A DNA stretch of 64,000 bases from Dyadobacter jejuensis (GTDB lineage: Bacteria; Bacteroidota; Bacteroidia; Cytophagales; Spirosomataceae), in assembly GCF_003149085.1 (NCBI RefSeq), contig NZ_QGDT01000004.1, positions 1-64,000 of the forward strand, written 5' to 3'. Below, one piece after another: positions 53,468-62,175 of the stretch. The translations under genes were made by a program, and so were the position numbers. The notes below the pieces were generated by a model. The model did no database searches. It had not been told where the DNA came from and worked only from the letters and a program-made list of their open reading frames with translations. Position 1 is the stretch's first letter. The number at the start of each line of letters is the position of its first letter.

Positions 53468-53719
53468 ATGGGCAAAAACACCTCGATTTCAATAGGGCAA
53501 CATTTTGATTCATTTATTCAAAATCAAATAGATACAGGTCGCTATGCATCAACTAGTGAAGTGATTCGGGCAGGGTTGCGCTTGTTAGAAGAAGAAGAGC
53601 AGAGGCTCAGGTTATTAAGGCAAGCTCTTATCGATGGAGAAGAGAGTGGCTGGGTAGAGAACTTTAATCCAACTGACTTCAAGGCTAAATTGATAAAGAT
53701 TATTGAAGCTAATGAGTAA
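53468..53719 (+). CDS. parD: ParD-type antitoxin (CopG/ribbon-helix-helix)
   Basis: An 83-residue antitoxin. The N-terminal ribbon-helix-helix segment (NTSISIGQHFDSFIQNQIDT, TSEVIRAGLRLLEEEE) binds DNA and dimerises. The C-terminal 35 residues bind and neutralise ParE. It probably represses its own operon through the palindrome just upstream. ATG 53468. The stop overlaps the parE start. Confidence 0.93.
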   Translation: MGKNTSISIGQHFDSFIQNQIDTGRYASTSEVIRAGLRLLEEEEQRLRLLRQALIDGEESGWVENFNPTDFKAKLIKIIEANE

Positions 53720-54005
53720 GTATAAACTTACTAAGCAGGCGGAGCATGATCTGGTAAAAATTTGGGATTACACCGTTCATGAATGGTCAGTTAATCAGGC
53801 AGAGAGATACATTGATAGCTTGGTATCCAGTTTTGAAGGGATTGCAGCAGGCAGAATAAAGGGCAAGGCAATTGATTCAGTCCGGAAGGGATATATGAAA
53901 ACAATGCATGGCAAGCATTATATATTCTTCCGTTTTTCACCTGATAATATTGTTGAAATAATCAGAATTCTTCATGTCAGTATGGATATAGAAAGGTATC
54001 TATAA
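53712..54005 (+). CDS. parE: ParE-type toxin (RelE/ParE superfamily)
   Basis: 97 residues from ATG 53712, which overlaps the parD stop (ATGAGTAA); the TTG at 53703 is not needed. KYKLTKQAEHDLVKIWDYT, WSVNQAERYIDSLV, KGYMKTMHGKHYIFFRF and EIIRILHVSMDIERYL match ParE, including the late RILHxxMD. ParE toxins poison DNA gyrase; RelE-like activity is less likely because catalytic RelE residues are missing. The module sits inside a duplicated SDR 3' end, and neither neighbour depends on it. Confidence 0.92.
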   Translation: MSKYKLTKQAEHDLVKIWDYTVHEWSVNQAERYIDSLVSSFEGIAAGRIKGKAIDSVRKGYMKTMHGKHYIFFRFSPDNIVEIIRILHVSMDIERYL

Positions 54006-54216
54006 ATGAAGTTAATAGGGTTTATTCTAACCTGCCGTTCTTGACTGCTCGAATCCTTGGACCAGTTTGTACTCCCCCCCCCACCCATGACCTATTCTCG
54101 ACAGCTATTTTCTCACTGCAGACTTAATTATTTAGCCCATAGTGCTAAAACCATCACCTTATCCTTAAGTTATAAAAAACTTTAGGATGATTGTAAAAAA
54201 AATATCTAATTCAAAA

Positions 54217-54256
54217 AGCCCCTCCATATGCACCAGTTAGGGGCATAGGAGGGGCT
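54217..54256 (-). terminator. Intrinsic terminator of the SDR gene
   Basis: AGCCCCTCC (54217-54225) pairs with GGAGGGGCT (54248-54256), and on the minus strand TTTTTG follows. Homologous to the hairpin at 53179-53216. The remaining bases from 54006 to 54216 hold no gene; a nine-C run lies at 54074-54082. Confidence 0.85.
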
Positions 54257-54282
54257 TGCTGCCGTAATATAAGTTCGGATAT

Positions 54283-54999
54283 TTATTTTGGGGGCATGGT
54301 GGGGCGTACCTCTATTTTGCTCGGCAAGGTTCGGGCAGGCATTTTAATTAAATCGGAGACGATCTGTCCGATATCTTCAGGCTGAATCTTCCATGCGTCC
54401 TTGTCGGAGGGCTGGTGGTGGTTGAATTCCGTAGCCACCGATCCGGGCATAACGGTCGATACCTTAATGCCAGCGTTTCGAACGTCCATCATCATGGCCT
54501 GAGAAAAGCCTACCACGCCAAATTTGCTGGCATTATAAGCCGTTCCACTAGGGAAGAAGTTGGTGCCTGCAAGGCTGGAAATGGTGATGAAATAACCCTG
54601 TGTTTCTGTGAGCGCGGCCAGGGAAGCTTTGGCGCTAAAGAATACGCCAGTGAGGTTAATATCGATGGTTTCTTGCCATTGTTGGGCGGTTAGCTCTTGG
54701 ATGGGAGCGAAATGCCCCACTCCTGCATTGGCGATCAGATAGTCGAGGCGGCCGAAGTGTCCTATTACTGTAGCTACTGCTTGCTCCTGGGAGCTCAACT
54801 CGCGAACGTCGGAGGCAATGCCGAGGGCATAGCCGTCTTTAATGGTATTCAGCTTTGCGGCGGCTGCATCGGCTGCCGACTGGGAACGGCTGGTAATGGC
54901 TACTTTTATACCGTCTTTTATCAAGGCCTCCGCCACGCCGTATCCAATACCCTTGGATCCGCCAGTGACTAAGGCCACTTTTACAATTGATTCGGTCAT
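54283..54999 (-). CDS. Short-chain dehydrogenase/reductase
   Basis: A 238-residue classical SDR: VTGGSKGIGYGVAEALI, NAGVGHFAP, Ser in ITISSLAG, YNASKFGVVG with the YxxxK pair, and VMPGSVATEF. Probably NADP-dependent and cytoplasmic, substrate unknown. Its last 132 bases are repeated exactly at 53242-53373. It is divergent from fabG. Confidence 0.92.
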   Translation of the reverse strand: MTESIVKVALVTGGSKGIGYGVAEALIKDGIKVAITSRSQSAADAAAAKLNTIKDGYALGIASDVRELSSQEQAVATVIGHFGRLDYLIANAGVGHFAPIQELTAQQWQETIDINLTGVFFSAKASLAALTETQGYFITISSLAGTNFFPSGTAYNASKFGVVGFSQAMMMDVRNAGIKVSTVMPGSVATEFNHHQPSDKDAWKIQPEDIGQIVSDLIKMPARTLPSKIEVRPTMPPK

Positions 55000-55113
55000 T
55001 TTGAGTGTTTATTAATGAATAAATTTCGAAATACTATCCCCTCAACAGTATTCTGGAGTCGATGGTTTGCCTGTTTACGCAGAATTTTAAAATTCAGCCT
55101 CAGGCCTTAGATT

Positions 55114-55144
55114 TTTGTTCTATCTTAGTAAAAGTCTATTTTTG
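55114..55144 (+). promoter_or_regulatory. Consensus Bacteroidota promoter of fabG
   Basis: TTTG (55114-55117), 19 bases, then TATTTTTG (55137-55144), matching TTTG-N19-TAnnTTTG, 77 bases before the ATG. Unlike the three regulated promoters of the catabolic cluster, it has the -33 element. Confidence 0.75.
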
Positions 55145-55221
55145 CCAAAGGTTGTGGGACTCTCAGTAGTCTACACATCCATTCTTGATCATAAAGCATA
55201 GTATCAACCCAAACGGAAGGA

Positions 55222-55968
55222 ATGAATTTAGTTGAAAAAAAAGTAGCCTTGGTAACCGGCGCTTCAAGGGGCATCGGTCGGTCTATAGCCTTGCGCATGG
55301 CCCAGGAAGGTGCCGATGTAGCCTTTACTTATTTGTCTAGCGTCGAAAAAGGCGAAGCCTTGGTAAAGGAATTGGAGCAATTTGGAATTAAAGCCAAAGG
55401 GTATCGGTCCGATGCTTCTGACTTCCAGGCTGCCGATCAGCTGGTAACCGATGTGTTGGCGGACTTCGGTAAGCTCGACATCCTAGTCAACAATGCCGGA
55501 GTGACCCGCGACGGATTACTGATGCGAATGAGCGAAGAACAGTGGGATTCGGTAATGACCATCAATTTGAAGTCGGTCTTTAACCTTACCAAGGCCGCCA
55601 TAAAGTCCATGATGCGGGCAAAAAGTGGATCTATCATCAACATCACCTCGGTGGTAGGGATCAGTGGAAATGCGGGTCAGGCCAACTATTCCGCCTCTAA
55701 AGCGGGAATTATAGGCTTTACCAAGTCGGTAGCACTGGAATTAGGATCACGTAATATACGATCCAATGCCGTGGCTCCTGGGTTTATAGAGACGGAAATG
55801 ACTGATGCCATCGATACCAAAGCCGTAGAGGAGTGGAAACAATCTATTCCTATGAAGCGTGGGGGCCAGCCTGAAGACGTGGCCGATGCTTGCGTATTTT
55901 TAGCATCCGATCTGTCCAGATATATTACCGGCCAAGTGTTGCAAGTAGACGGAGGGATGTTGACCTAG
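55222..55968 (+). CDS. fabG: 3-oxoacyl-ACP reductase FabG
   Basis: A 248-residue SDR with the full FabG pattern: VTGASRGIGRSIALRMAQEG, VNNAGVTRDGLLMRM, INITSVVGISGNAGQANYSA, YSASKAG, RSNAVAPGFIETEMT and the C-terminal DVADACVFLASDLSRYITGQ. It reduces 3-oxoacyl-ACP with NADPH in fatty acid elongation. Consensus promoter upstream and strong terminator downstream, so monocistronic. Confidence 0.93.
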   Translation: MNLVEKKVALVTGASRGIGRSIALRMAQEGADVAFTYLSSVEKGEALVKELEQFGIKAKGYRSDASDFQAADQLVTDVLADFGKLDILVNNAGVTRDGLLMRMSEEQWDSVMTINLKSVFNLTKAAIKSMMRAKSGSIINITSVVGISGNAGQANYSASKAGIIGFTKSVALELGSRNIRSNAVAPGFIETEMTDAIDTKAVEEWKQSIPMKRGGQPEDVADACVFLASDLSRYITGQVLQVDGGMLT

Positions 55969-56017
55969 CCCTGCCAACTTACACCTCTTGGGTAAGATAT
56001 GGAAATTAAGTATTTTG

Positions 56018-56058
56018 GGAACGCAAGTTAAGGGCTTAACTTGCGTTCCTTATTATTT
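56018..56058 (+). terminator. Intrinsic terminator of fabG
   Basis: GGAACGCAAGTTAAG (56018-56032) pairs with its exact complement (56035-56049) around a 2-base loop, followed by TTATTATTTT. Confidence 0.88.
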
Positions 56059-56092
56059 TAGGTATTGATAAACCCGCCCTTTAAAGGCTAAT

Positions 56093-58165
56093 ATGGTACA
56101 TTCAGAACTGCTTTTTCAAACTCCTCCTTGGTTTTTGGTCCTCTGTATATTGGCTGGGGCCGCCTATGCGCTATTACTTTACAGGCCAGTAGGGCCATGG
56201 GGTGCCCGATGGAACTGGTTTTTGGCTGGAGTACGGGGTTTTTTGATCGCTTTTATTGTCTTTTTATTGCTGAATCCCTTGGTAAGGAATACCACAACCC
56301 TTACCGAAAAGGCCAAGATCGTTTTGGCTATCGACAATTCGGCCTCTATGGCTCCATATGCCCAGGAAGTTAGGGCGCTAGCTAAGTCCTTGTCCAGCCA
56401 GCTGGAGGAAAAAGACTTTGACGTTAGCTGGCAGTCATTAAACGAAAATAATGTCAACCTCGATAGCCTCCAATTTGACTTTCCTGAAACGGATCTATCG
56501 ACCTTATTAGCTACTGTGAAAAGGCAGTACGAAGGGCAGCACCTGACCGATTTGGTCCTTATTTCGGACGGGATCGTTAACCGAGGCCTTTCACCCATCT
56601 ATAAGCCAATGCCTTTTCGGGTCAATACCCTCGCCTTGGGCGATACTACCCCGGTGGCCGACCTTCGGGTTTCCGAAGTGGTCCATAATAAGGTGGCTTA
56701 CCTAGGCAATAAGTTTCCCATTAAAGTGGAGCTCGTAGGACAAGGGCTGGAAGGGAAGCGGGCCACAGTATTATTAAAGCATGGCGGTAAAGTTCTGGAA
56801 AGCCGGTCTGTCGGTATTGATCGTAAGGAATATTATCAGGAATTAACTTTTGAGGTTACTTCTACAGAAAAGGGCGTTCAGCGCTATACGGTGTCGGTGG
56901 TGCCTGTTAGTGGCGAGTACTCCAAGGAAAATAATGATAAGGATGTCTATATCGATATTATTGATGGGCGGCAGCGGATTCTATTACTTGGTGCAGTCCC
57001 TCATCCTGACCTCAAAGCCTTAAAGGCGATATTGGAGTCCGACGATAATTATGAGGTAGTTTCACAGGTATTGTCGGTGAATGCCACCCTGCCCAAATCG
57101 GCCAAACCCTACGATCTGGTGATTTTGCATCAGATCCCCAATAACATGAATATTGGAAATCAACTTATCAGTAACTTCCGGGAAACTAATACACCCTTAT
57201 TATTCGTTTTAGGAAACCAATCTAGTACCTCGGCTTTCAATACCTTGAACCAAGCACTACAGATCGTGGAGAATGGAAATCAAAAGGATTTGGTTCGAGG
57301 GAAATATAATACTTCCTTTCATCTATTAAATCTTGATGAAAAGGAGCTAGATGTGCTGGGCAAGCTTCCACCTTTGAGTGTCCCATTTGGCGATTACCAG
57401 ATTCGGACTGGTGCTGAGGCTATACTGTATCAGCAAGTTGGAAGCGTGCCGACCACCAAGCCCTTGCTATTGGTACGGATGGCCGATGGGAATAAAACGG
57501 GAGTTTTGACGGGGGAAGGCCTATGGGCCTGGAGGCAAGAGGAGTTTTTGTTGACTGGTCAGCAAGAGGTAGTCGATAAGTTATTTAAAAAGTTGGTTCA
57601 GCTTTTGTCTGTCAAAGAGGATAAACGAAAATTTAGGGTGTACCCTGTCAAAAATGAGTACCTAGAAGGTGAAACGGTCGACTTTCGGACAGAAGTTTAC
57701 AACCAGGTGTATGAATCCGTGTATGGGAACGATATAAAATTGGAGTTGGCCGATGGCCAGCATTCCCCTAAGTCCTACAATTACCGAGTGAGCAAGGAAA
57801 TGCCGAAATATCAGATCAGTGCCTTGGATAATGGGGTTTATCGCTTTAAAGCTTCAGCGAATATCGATGGTGCAAATGAAGAAGTCACAGGTCAATTTAT
57901 AATAAAAAAGCAGGATTTGGAACAAGGTAGCACCACCGCCGATTTTGGTTTGCTGCGAGAGGTGGCTCAAAATAATGGGGGGACGTTCCTTGAAAAAGAG
58001 GGGATAGCGTCTTTTGTTGAGAACTTGCAAGCAAATAGGCCTGCCGATAGGCTGGATGTTGCCGAACGGCTGCAGGGGATCATTCATTACTGGTGGATAG
58101 CCCTGTTGATTATCTTACTGATGACCATGGAATGGGGTTTGAGGAAGTACTTGGGCGCTTATTAA
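56093..58165 (+). CDS. Membrane-anchored VWA-domain protein
   Basis: A 690-residue protein with two N-terminal membrane helices (WFLVLCILAGAAYALLLY and FLIAFIVFLLLNPLV) and one at the C-terminus (YWWIALLIILLMTMEWGL). Residues of about 80-190 form a von Willebrand A-like domain: LAIDNSASM is the MIDAS DxSxS motif and LVLISDG the second part. The following 450 residues are beta-rich, with a glutamine-amidotransferase-like segment (DLVILHQIPNN, LLFVLGNQSSTSAF). Related Bacteroidota proteins resemble BatA/BatB-type aerotolerance proteins; function unknown. Confidence 0.8.
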   Translation: MVHSELLFQTPPWFLVLCILAGAAYALLLYRPVGPWGARWNWFLAGVRGFLIAFIVFLLLNPLVRNTTTLTEKAKIVLAIDNSASMAPYAQEVRALAKSLSSQLEEKDFDVSWQSLNENNVNLDSLQFDFPETDLSTLLATVKRQYEGQHLTDLVLISDGIVNRGLSPIYKPMPFRVNTLALGDTTPVADLRVSEVVHNKVAYLGNKFPIKVELVGQGLEGKRATVLLKHGGKVLESRSVGIDRKEYYQELTFEVTSTEKGVQRYTVSVVPVSGEYSKENNDKDVYIDIIDGRQRILLLGAVPHPDLKALKAILESDDNYEVVSQVLSVNATLPKSAKPYDLVILHQIPNNMNIGNQLISNFRETNTPLLFVLGNQSSTSAFNTLNQALQIVENGNQKDLVRGKYNTSFHLLNLDEKELDVLGKLPPLSVPFGDYQIRTGAEAILYQQVGSVPTTKPLLLVRMADGNKTGVLTGEGLWAWRQEEFLLTGQQEVVDKLFKKLVQLLSVKEDKRKFRVYPVKNEYLEGETVDFRTEVYNQVYESVYGNDIKLELADGQHSPKSYNYRVSKEMPKYQISALDNGVYRFKASANIDGANEEVTGQFIIKKQDLEQGSTTADFGLLREVAQNNGGTFLEKEGIASFVENLQANRPADRLDVAERLQGIIHYWWIALLIILLMTMEWGLRKYLGAY

Positions 58166-58213
58166 ATGAGATTCTAAAGGTTGTATGCCTTATAAACATA
58201 TGGCCAAAATATA

Positions 58214-59122
58214 ATGGTAGGTAGAAGGGTTTTTATAATTTTCTTTATTTTATTGTCAATGGTGGCGAAGCAAGGCTGGGCCCAGTCCGATTCGCTACAG
58301 GTCGACACCACTGAGCAGCGGCCCAATTACCGAAGGTTAAGGGCCATTTTTGCCGGGCAATCCATCTTGTATGCGGGCACGCTAGTAGGGCTTAGTAAGG
58401 CCTGGTATAAGAACGACCCCACCCATTTTAAAATCAAGGATGACACTTATGAGTGGTTACAAATGGACAAAATGGGGCATCTTTACACATCCTACCAAAT
58501 TGCCCGGCATACCGCCGCTATTTATAAAACGGCTGGGATTTCCAAAAGGCAGATGATCGTTTATGGCGCTGTTTCTGGTATTATCTTTCAGACGCCCATC
58601 GAAATTTTAGATGGCTTTTCTCCCGACTACGGTTTTTCGCCAGGCGATATGATAGCTAATGTGGCTGGCTCAACCCTTTTCTATGGCCAGATGGCCCTAT
58701 GGGATGAAATTCGTATTCAACCCAAATTCTCTACCCATTTTACGGGGTACTCCAAGGTAAGGCCAGGGCTACTAGGAGAAACTCCAGCCGAAAGACTTTT
58801 AAAGGATTATAATGGGCAAACGTATTGGTTTTCAGGGAGTCCCAAGTCTTTTTTGCCTGGGAGCAAATGGCCGGCTTGGCTGTGTTTGTCGGTAGGCTAT
58901 GGAATCGATGGGATGGTATCGGCCGAAACTAACCTAAGCAGGGAGATGGGCTATAAGCCAGGCCGACAGTTTTACCTATCGATTGATGTCGATCTCACCA
59001 AGCTCAATACGCGTAGCAAGTTCCTTAAAACCCTTGCTTTTATAACCAATTCCATCAAAATTCCCGCCCCGGCACTGGTAGTCAGCGGTAAAGGAATACA
59101 ATTCGCCCCGTTATATTTTTAA
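58214..59122 (+). CDS. DUF2279-family protein (YfiM-like), exported
   Basis: A 302-residue protein with a signal peptide ending GWAQS. DKMGHLYTSYQIARHTAAIY and GVSGIIFQTPIEILDGFSPD-type segments (here GAVSGIIFQTPIEI, GFSPDYGFSPGDMIAN) are the DUF2279 signature. Hydrophobic patches suggest outer-membrane or periplasmic association. Role unknown. It is 48 bases after the VWA gene and 69 before the next gene, probably a separate short transcript or a loose operon. Confidence 0.8.
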   Translation: MVGRRVFIIFFILLSMVAKQGWAQSDSLQVDTTEQRPNYRRLRAIFAGQSILYAGTLVGLSKAWYKNDPTHFKIKDDTYEWLQMDKMGHLYTSYQIARHTAAIYKTAGISKRQMIVYGAVSGIIFQTPIEILDGFSPDYGFSPGDMIANVAGSTLFYGQMALWDEIRIQPKFSTHFTGYSKVRPGLLGETPAERLLKDYNGQTYWFSGSPKSFLPGSKWPAWLCLSVGYGIDGMVSAETNLSREMGYKPGRQFYLSIDVDLTKLNTRSKFLKTLAFITNSIKIPAPALVVSGKGIQFAPLYF

Positions 59123-59191
59123 ATAAAAGGGCTATCGATGGGGATTATCAAGAAGTACCTATTTTAGCATAATTATAAAATTGAATCATAT

Positions 59192-60175
59192 ATGAATATT
59201 GGAGATAAGGTCAGGTTGGTGCATGGTAGGGAAGAGGGCATTATTTATGCCTTTCTACCCGGAAATGTCGTTGAAGTGGAGATAGAAGACGGTTTTAGGA
59301 TACCGGTATTACGAAACGAGCTAGTGACGATTTCGCCCGTAGAATCGCAGAGGTTGGGCAAAACGGCCCAAGGTATACAACCCCGAAAAGAGTCGGATCA
59401 TGTGTTTAAGGCTCCGGCTCCTTTTGCAGAGAAAGGAGTGTATTTGGCCTTTGTGGCGGTAAACGATCGGGCGGTGACGGTCCATTTAATCAATAATTCG
59501 GATTGGATGCTTCCTTTTACGGCCACCAGTTTCGATGGGAAAACCCACCAAGGACTAGCCGCTGGTGCATTGCAAGCGCGTAGTAGTCAGAAGCTTTCGG
59601 AATTTCAGATGAAAGACTTCGAGGCTTGGCCGGTGTTTGAGTTTAACTTTTTGTTTTACAGAGAGGGCCATTATGAATTGCCCCTCCCTATGAACAAGAA
59701 AATGAAATGTAGGGCTCAGTCGTTTTATAAAAGCAAGCGCCGTGCTCCCTTGTTAGATAAGGATGCCTACGTGTTTCAGCTCGATCAGGAGGGATTGAAG
59801 CAGGCCGAACCCCAACCAGTGGAAGGGCTGTCGGAGCGCCTAAGAGAGAAGATGATGGGAGGCGAAACGGTTGAGAATGAGCCGCTAGAGACTCCTACCG
59901 ATGTGATCGATTTACATATCGAAAAGCTCAGTCCGGCGGATTCCGGAATTTCCAAAGACCAGATACTCACCAAGCAATTGGCCGCCTTCGAGAGCTGCCT
60001 GGAGCGGGCAATAGCCGGTGGTATGAGCGAAATTACCTTTATCCATGGAGTGGGTAGTGGGGCCTTGAGGGACGAAATCCACAGGCGTCTCAGCAAAAAT
60101 AAAGAGATCAATTATTTTAAAGACGCCCAAAAAGAAAAGTTTGGCTACGGTGCTACCCTTGTTAAAATTAAATAG
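59192..60175 (+). CDS. DUF2027 and Smr-domain protein
   Basis: A 327-residue protein. The N-terminal about 65 residues (GDKVRLVHGREEGIIYAFLP, VEVEIEDGFRIPV) are a DUF2027-type SH3-like segment. The middle is the beta domain of the same family (VNDRAVTVHLINNSDWMLPF). The C-terminal 85 residues are a Smr domain: DVIDLHIEKL and ITFIHGVGSGALRDEIHRRL, a nucleic-acid nicking or binding module shared with MutS2. Cytoplasmic, widespread in Bacteroidota and of unknown role. The next gene starts inside its 3' end. Confidence 0.88.
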   Translation: MNIGDKVRLVHGREEGIIYAFLPGNVVEVEIEDGFRIPVLRNELVTISPVESQRLGKTAQGIQPRKESDHVFKAPAPFAEKGVYLAFVAVNDRAVTVHLINNSDWMLPFTATSFDGKTHQGLAAGALQARSSQKLSEFQMKDFEAWPVFEFNFLFYREGHYELPLPMNKKMKCRAQSFYKSKRRAPLLDKDAYVFQLDQEGLKQAEPQPVEGLSERLREKMMGGETVENEPLETPTDVIDLHIEKLSPADSGISKDQILTKQLAAFESCLERAIAGGMSEITFIHGVGSGALRDEIHRRLSKNKEINYFKDAQKEKFGYGATLVKIK

Positions 60176-61610
60176 AATCAAATGGTCGTCTCCGACGGGG
60201 ACGGCCATTTATGGATTGATCTTTGTTCTGATAGGCTGTACGTCAAAATTTACAACACCCCCGTCTCCCATGGAAGCATACCAGTACAGTGATGAGCAGG
60301 TTTCGAAGGAAAGTCACCTGTCCTATTTGAATTTGCCGGTCGAAATACCCCTGCAAGAGATTGAAGATCAGCTAAATGCCAAGATATCGGGACTGATTTA
60401 CGAAGATAATAGCTATCAGGACGATCATGAGGATAATTTGAAAGCCAAAATATGGAAGTTGAGTCCTATAAAAATGGTAGGGATAGACTCCTCGTTTTTG
60501 TTTGAAGTACCTCTAAAGATCTGGGCCAGTGCTGGTTATAAATTTAGTCCGCTCGGGATTACCGTATCGGGATATAAGGATACCGAATTTGCCATTCGGA
60601 TACGCTTTATCTCTACACTCTCCGTTTCCAAAGATTGGGAGGTGCACAGTGAAACGATCGTCGAAAGCTACGATTGGATCACCGAACCCAATATACAGAT
60701 TGCGGGATTCAAGGTTCCTGTCAAGAGTATGATCAGTAGGATCCTCAACCGCAATGCTACCAAAATTAGTGAGAACATAGACCAGCAAGTCGCTAAGGGG
60801 ATTGAGCTCAAGAAATATGCCAAGGAGGCGTGGAACCTCGTTCAAAAGCCCGTGCTAATAGCCCCCGAATACCATACCTGGTTGACGGTCGTTCCTAAGG
60901 CAGTACTGATGACCCCCCTCTCGGCTCAGCACGGTGTTCTGCGTTCTGTTATTGGTATTCAAGGCGAAACGCAAACCTTAACTTCTTCTACTGCCCCTGT
61001 CGTTCAGCCTGTTAAAAACCTGCCTATGCTGAAGTTGGTGTCGCAGGTGCCGGAGCATTTCCGCGTAGCGCTGATGAATCGTATCAGTTATGAGGAGGCT
61101 TCTAAATTGGCCGATGCCCAATTTCGAGGACAGGAGTTTTCTTTTTTGGGAGGGAAATATAAGGTTACGGTGGCATCCATTGCCCTCTATGGACAAAATA
61201 ATAAAATGGTAATAAAGGCGGAATTGAAAGGAGGGCTCAATGGTACCATATTCCTGAAAGGAGTGCCTTTTTTTGACCCAGCATCTCAAACATTGTCCTT
61301 TAAAGACTTGGATTATGACCTACAGACCAAGAACGCCTTGGTAAAGGCGGCGGATTGGTTGTTACAGGGCCAGTTCGCAAAAAGTATGCAAAAAAGAATG
61401 GTATTCCCTATTGGAGAACAGATTTTGGAGACCCAAACGAATATGCAGGCGGTTTTAAAGGAACTTCAAGTATTTGATGGTGTGACGGTAAAGGGTCAAT
61501 TGGATGAGATCAAACCCGATAGGGTCTATTTAACACCCGAACATATTTGTGCGGTGGTCTTTGCTAACGGCCGGGTAGGCCTAAGTGTTAAGGGGTTGAA
61601 GAATTTTTAA
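60159..61610 (+). CDS. DUF4403-family lipoprotein, non-ATG start
   Basis: About 483 residues. No in-frame ATG precedes the lipobox (VLIGC, within FVLIGCTSKF), so translation must begin at TTG 60159, GTG 60150 or TTG 60141, inside the end of the Smr gene. This suggests coupled translation. The mature part (LNLPVEIPLQEIEDQLNAKI, LTPEHICAVVFANGRVGLSV) matches DUF4403, a beta-rich lipid-anchored family of unknown function, probably at the outer or inner membrane. The frame ends shortly before rnpB. Confidence 0.78.
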   Translation: MLKLNRIKWSSPTGTAIYGLIFVLIGCTSKFTTPPSPMEAYQYSDEQVSKESHLSYLNLPVEIPLQEIEDQLNAKISGLIYEDNSYQDDHEDNLKAKIWKLSPIKMVGIDSSFLFEVPLKIWASAGYKFSPLGITVSGYKDTEFAIRIRFISTLSVSKDWEVHSETIVESYDWITEPNIQIAGFKVPVKSMISRILNRNATKISENIDQQVAKGIELKKYAKEAWNLVQKPVLIAPEYHTWLTVVPKAVLMTPLSAQHGVLRSVIGIQGETQTLTSSTAPVVQPVKNLPMLKLVSQVPEHFRVALMNRISYEEASKLADAQFRGQEFSFLGGKYKVTVASIALYGQNNKMVIKAELKGGLNGTIFLKGVPFFDPASQTLSFKDLDYDLQTKNALVKAADWLLQGQFAKSMQKRMVFPIGEQILETQTNMQAVLKELQVFDGVTVKGQLDEIKPDRVYLTPEHICAVVFANGRVGLSVKGLKNF

Positions 61611-61698
61611 CTTTTCTTAGAATCGGTATGGGTAGGAAGTAACCAGTAAAATTTTAGTTTTATGATATCTTATATATAGATCAAAGGAAAGTATTTCT

Positions 61699-61706
61699 TA
61701 GCTTTG
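61699..61706 (+). promoter_or_regulatory. -7 promoter element of rnpB
   Basis: TAGCTTTG, an exact TAnnTTTG match, about 12-20 bases before the inferred 5' end of the RNase P RNA. No -33 TTTG seen. Confidence 0.55.
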
Positions 61707-61717
61707 CAGCTGAACAA

Positions 61718-62120
61718 AGGGTCTAAGCCGTTCTACCGCCGCGGTTTTGGCCGGGGAGGAAAGTCCGGACAGCATAGAGTGCCGTACTTCTTAACGGGAA
61801 GGCAGCTGGTTGGAAACGTCCAGTTGACAGCAAGTGCCACAGAAAATATACCGCCTGGCATATTTTTTATATCAGGTAAGGGTGAAAAGGTGGGGTAAGA
61901 GCCTACCGCTCGATTGGCAACAAACGAGGCAGGGTAAACCTTACGGGCTGAAAGATCAAATAGGTGCTGGTTAGTGAGGTTACTCGCCTCCGTCTCCCTT
62001 GGGAGGCATCAGCATGGGTAGATCGTTAGAGGCTGTGGGTGACTGCAGTCCTGGATAAATGGTAGAAGTTTCGTAAAATTCGTTTTACGAAATACAGAAT
62101 CCGGCTTACAGGCTTATACT
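61718..62120 (+). ncRNA. rnpB: RNase P RNA (bacterial class A)
   Basis: The catalytic RNA that matures tRNA 5' ends. The universally conserved GAGGAAAGTCCGGAC is at 61755-61769, GGCAGGGTAAACCTTACGGG near 61929, and the 3' ACAGAATCCGGCTTA at 62094-62108. The ends pair as helix P1: GTCTAAGCC (61721-61729) with GGCTTATAC (62111-62119), one mismatch. A perfect TTCGTAAAA/TTTTACGAA hairpin lies at about 62069-62091. About 400 bases, as expected. The ends are estimated from P1. Confidence 0.95.
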
Positions 62121-62175
62121 TTTTGTTTTATTTAAATTAATAGTGAATAATTGAATCACATAACTGGTGTTTCCC

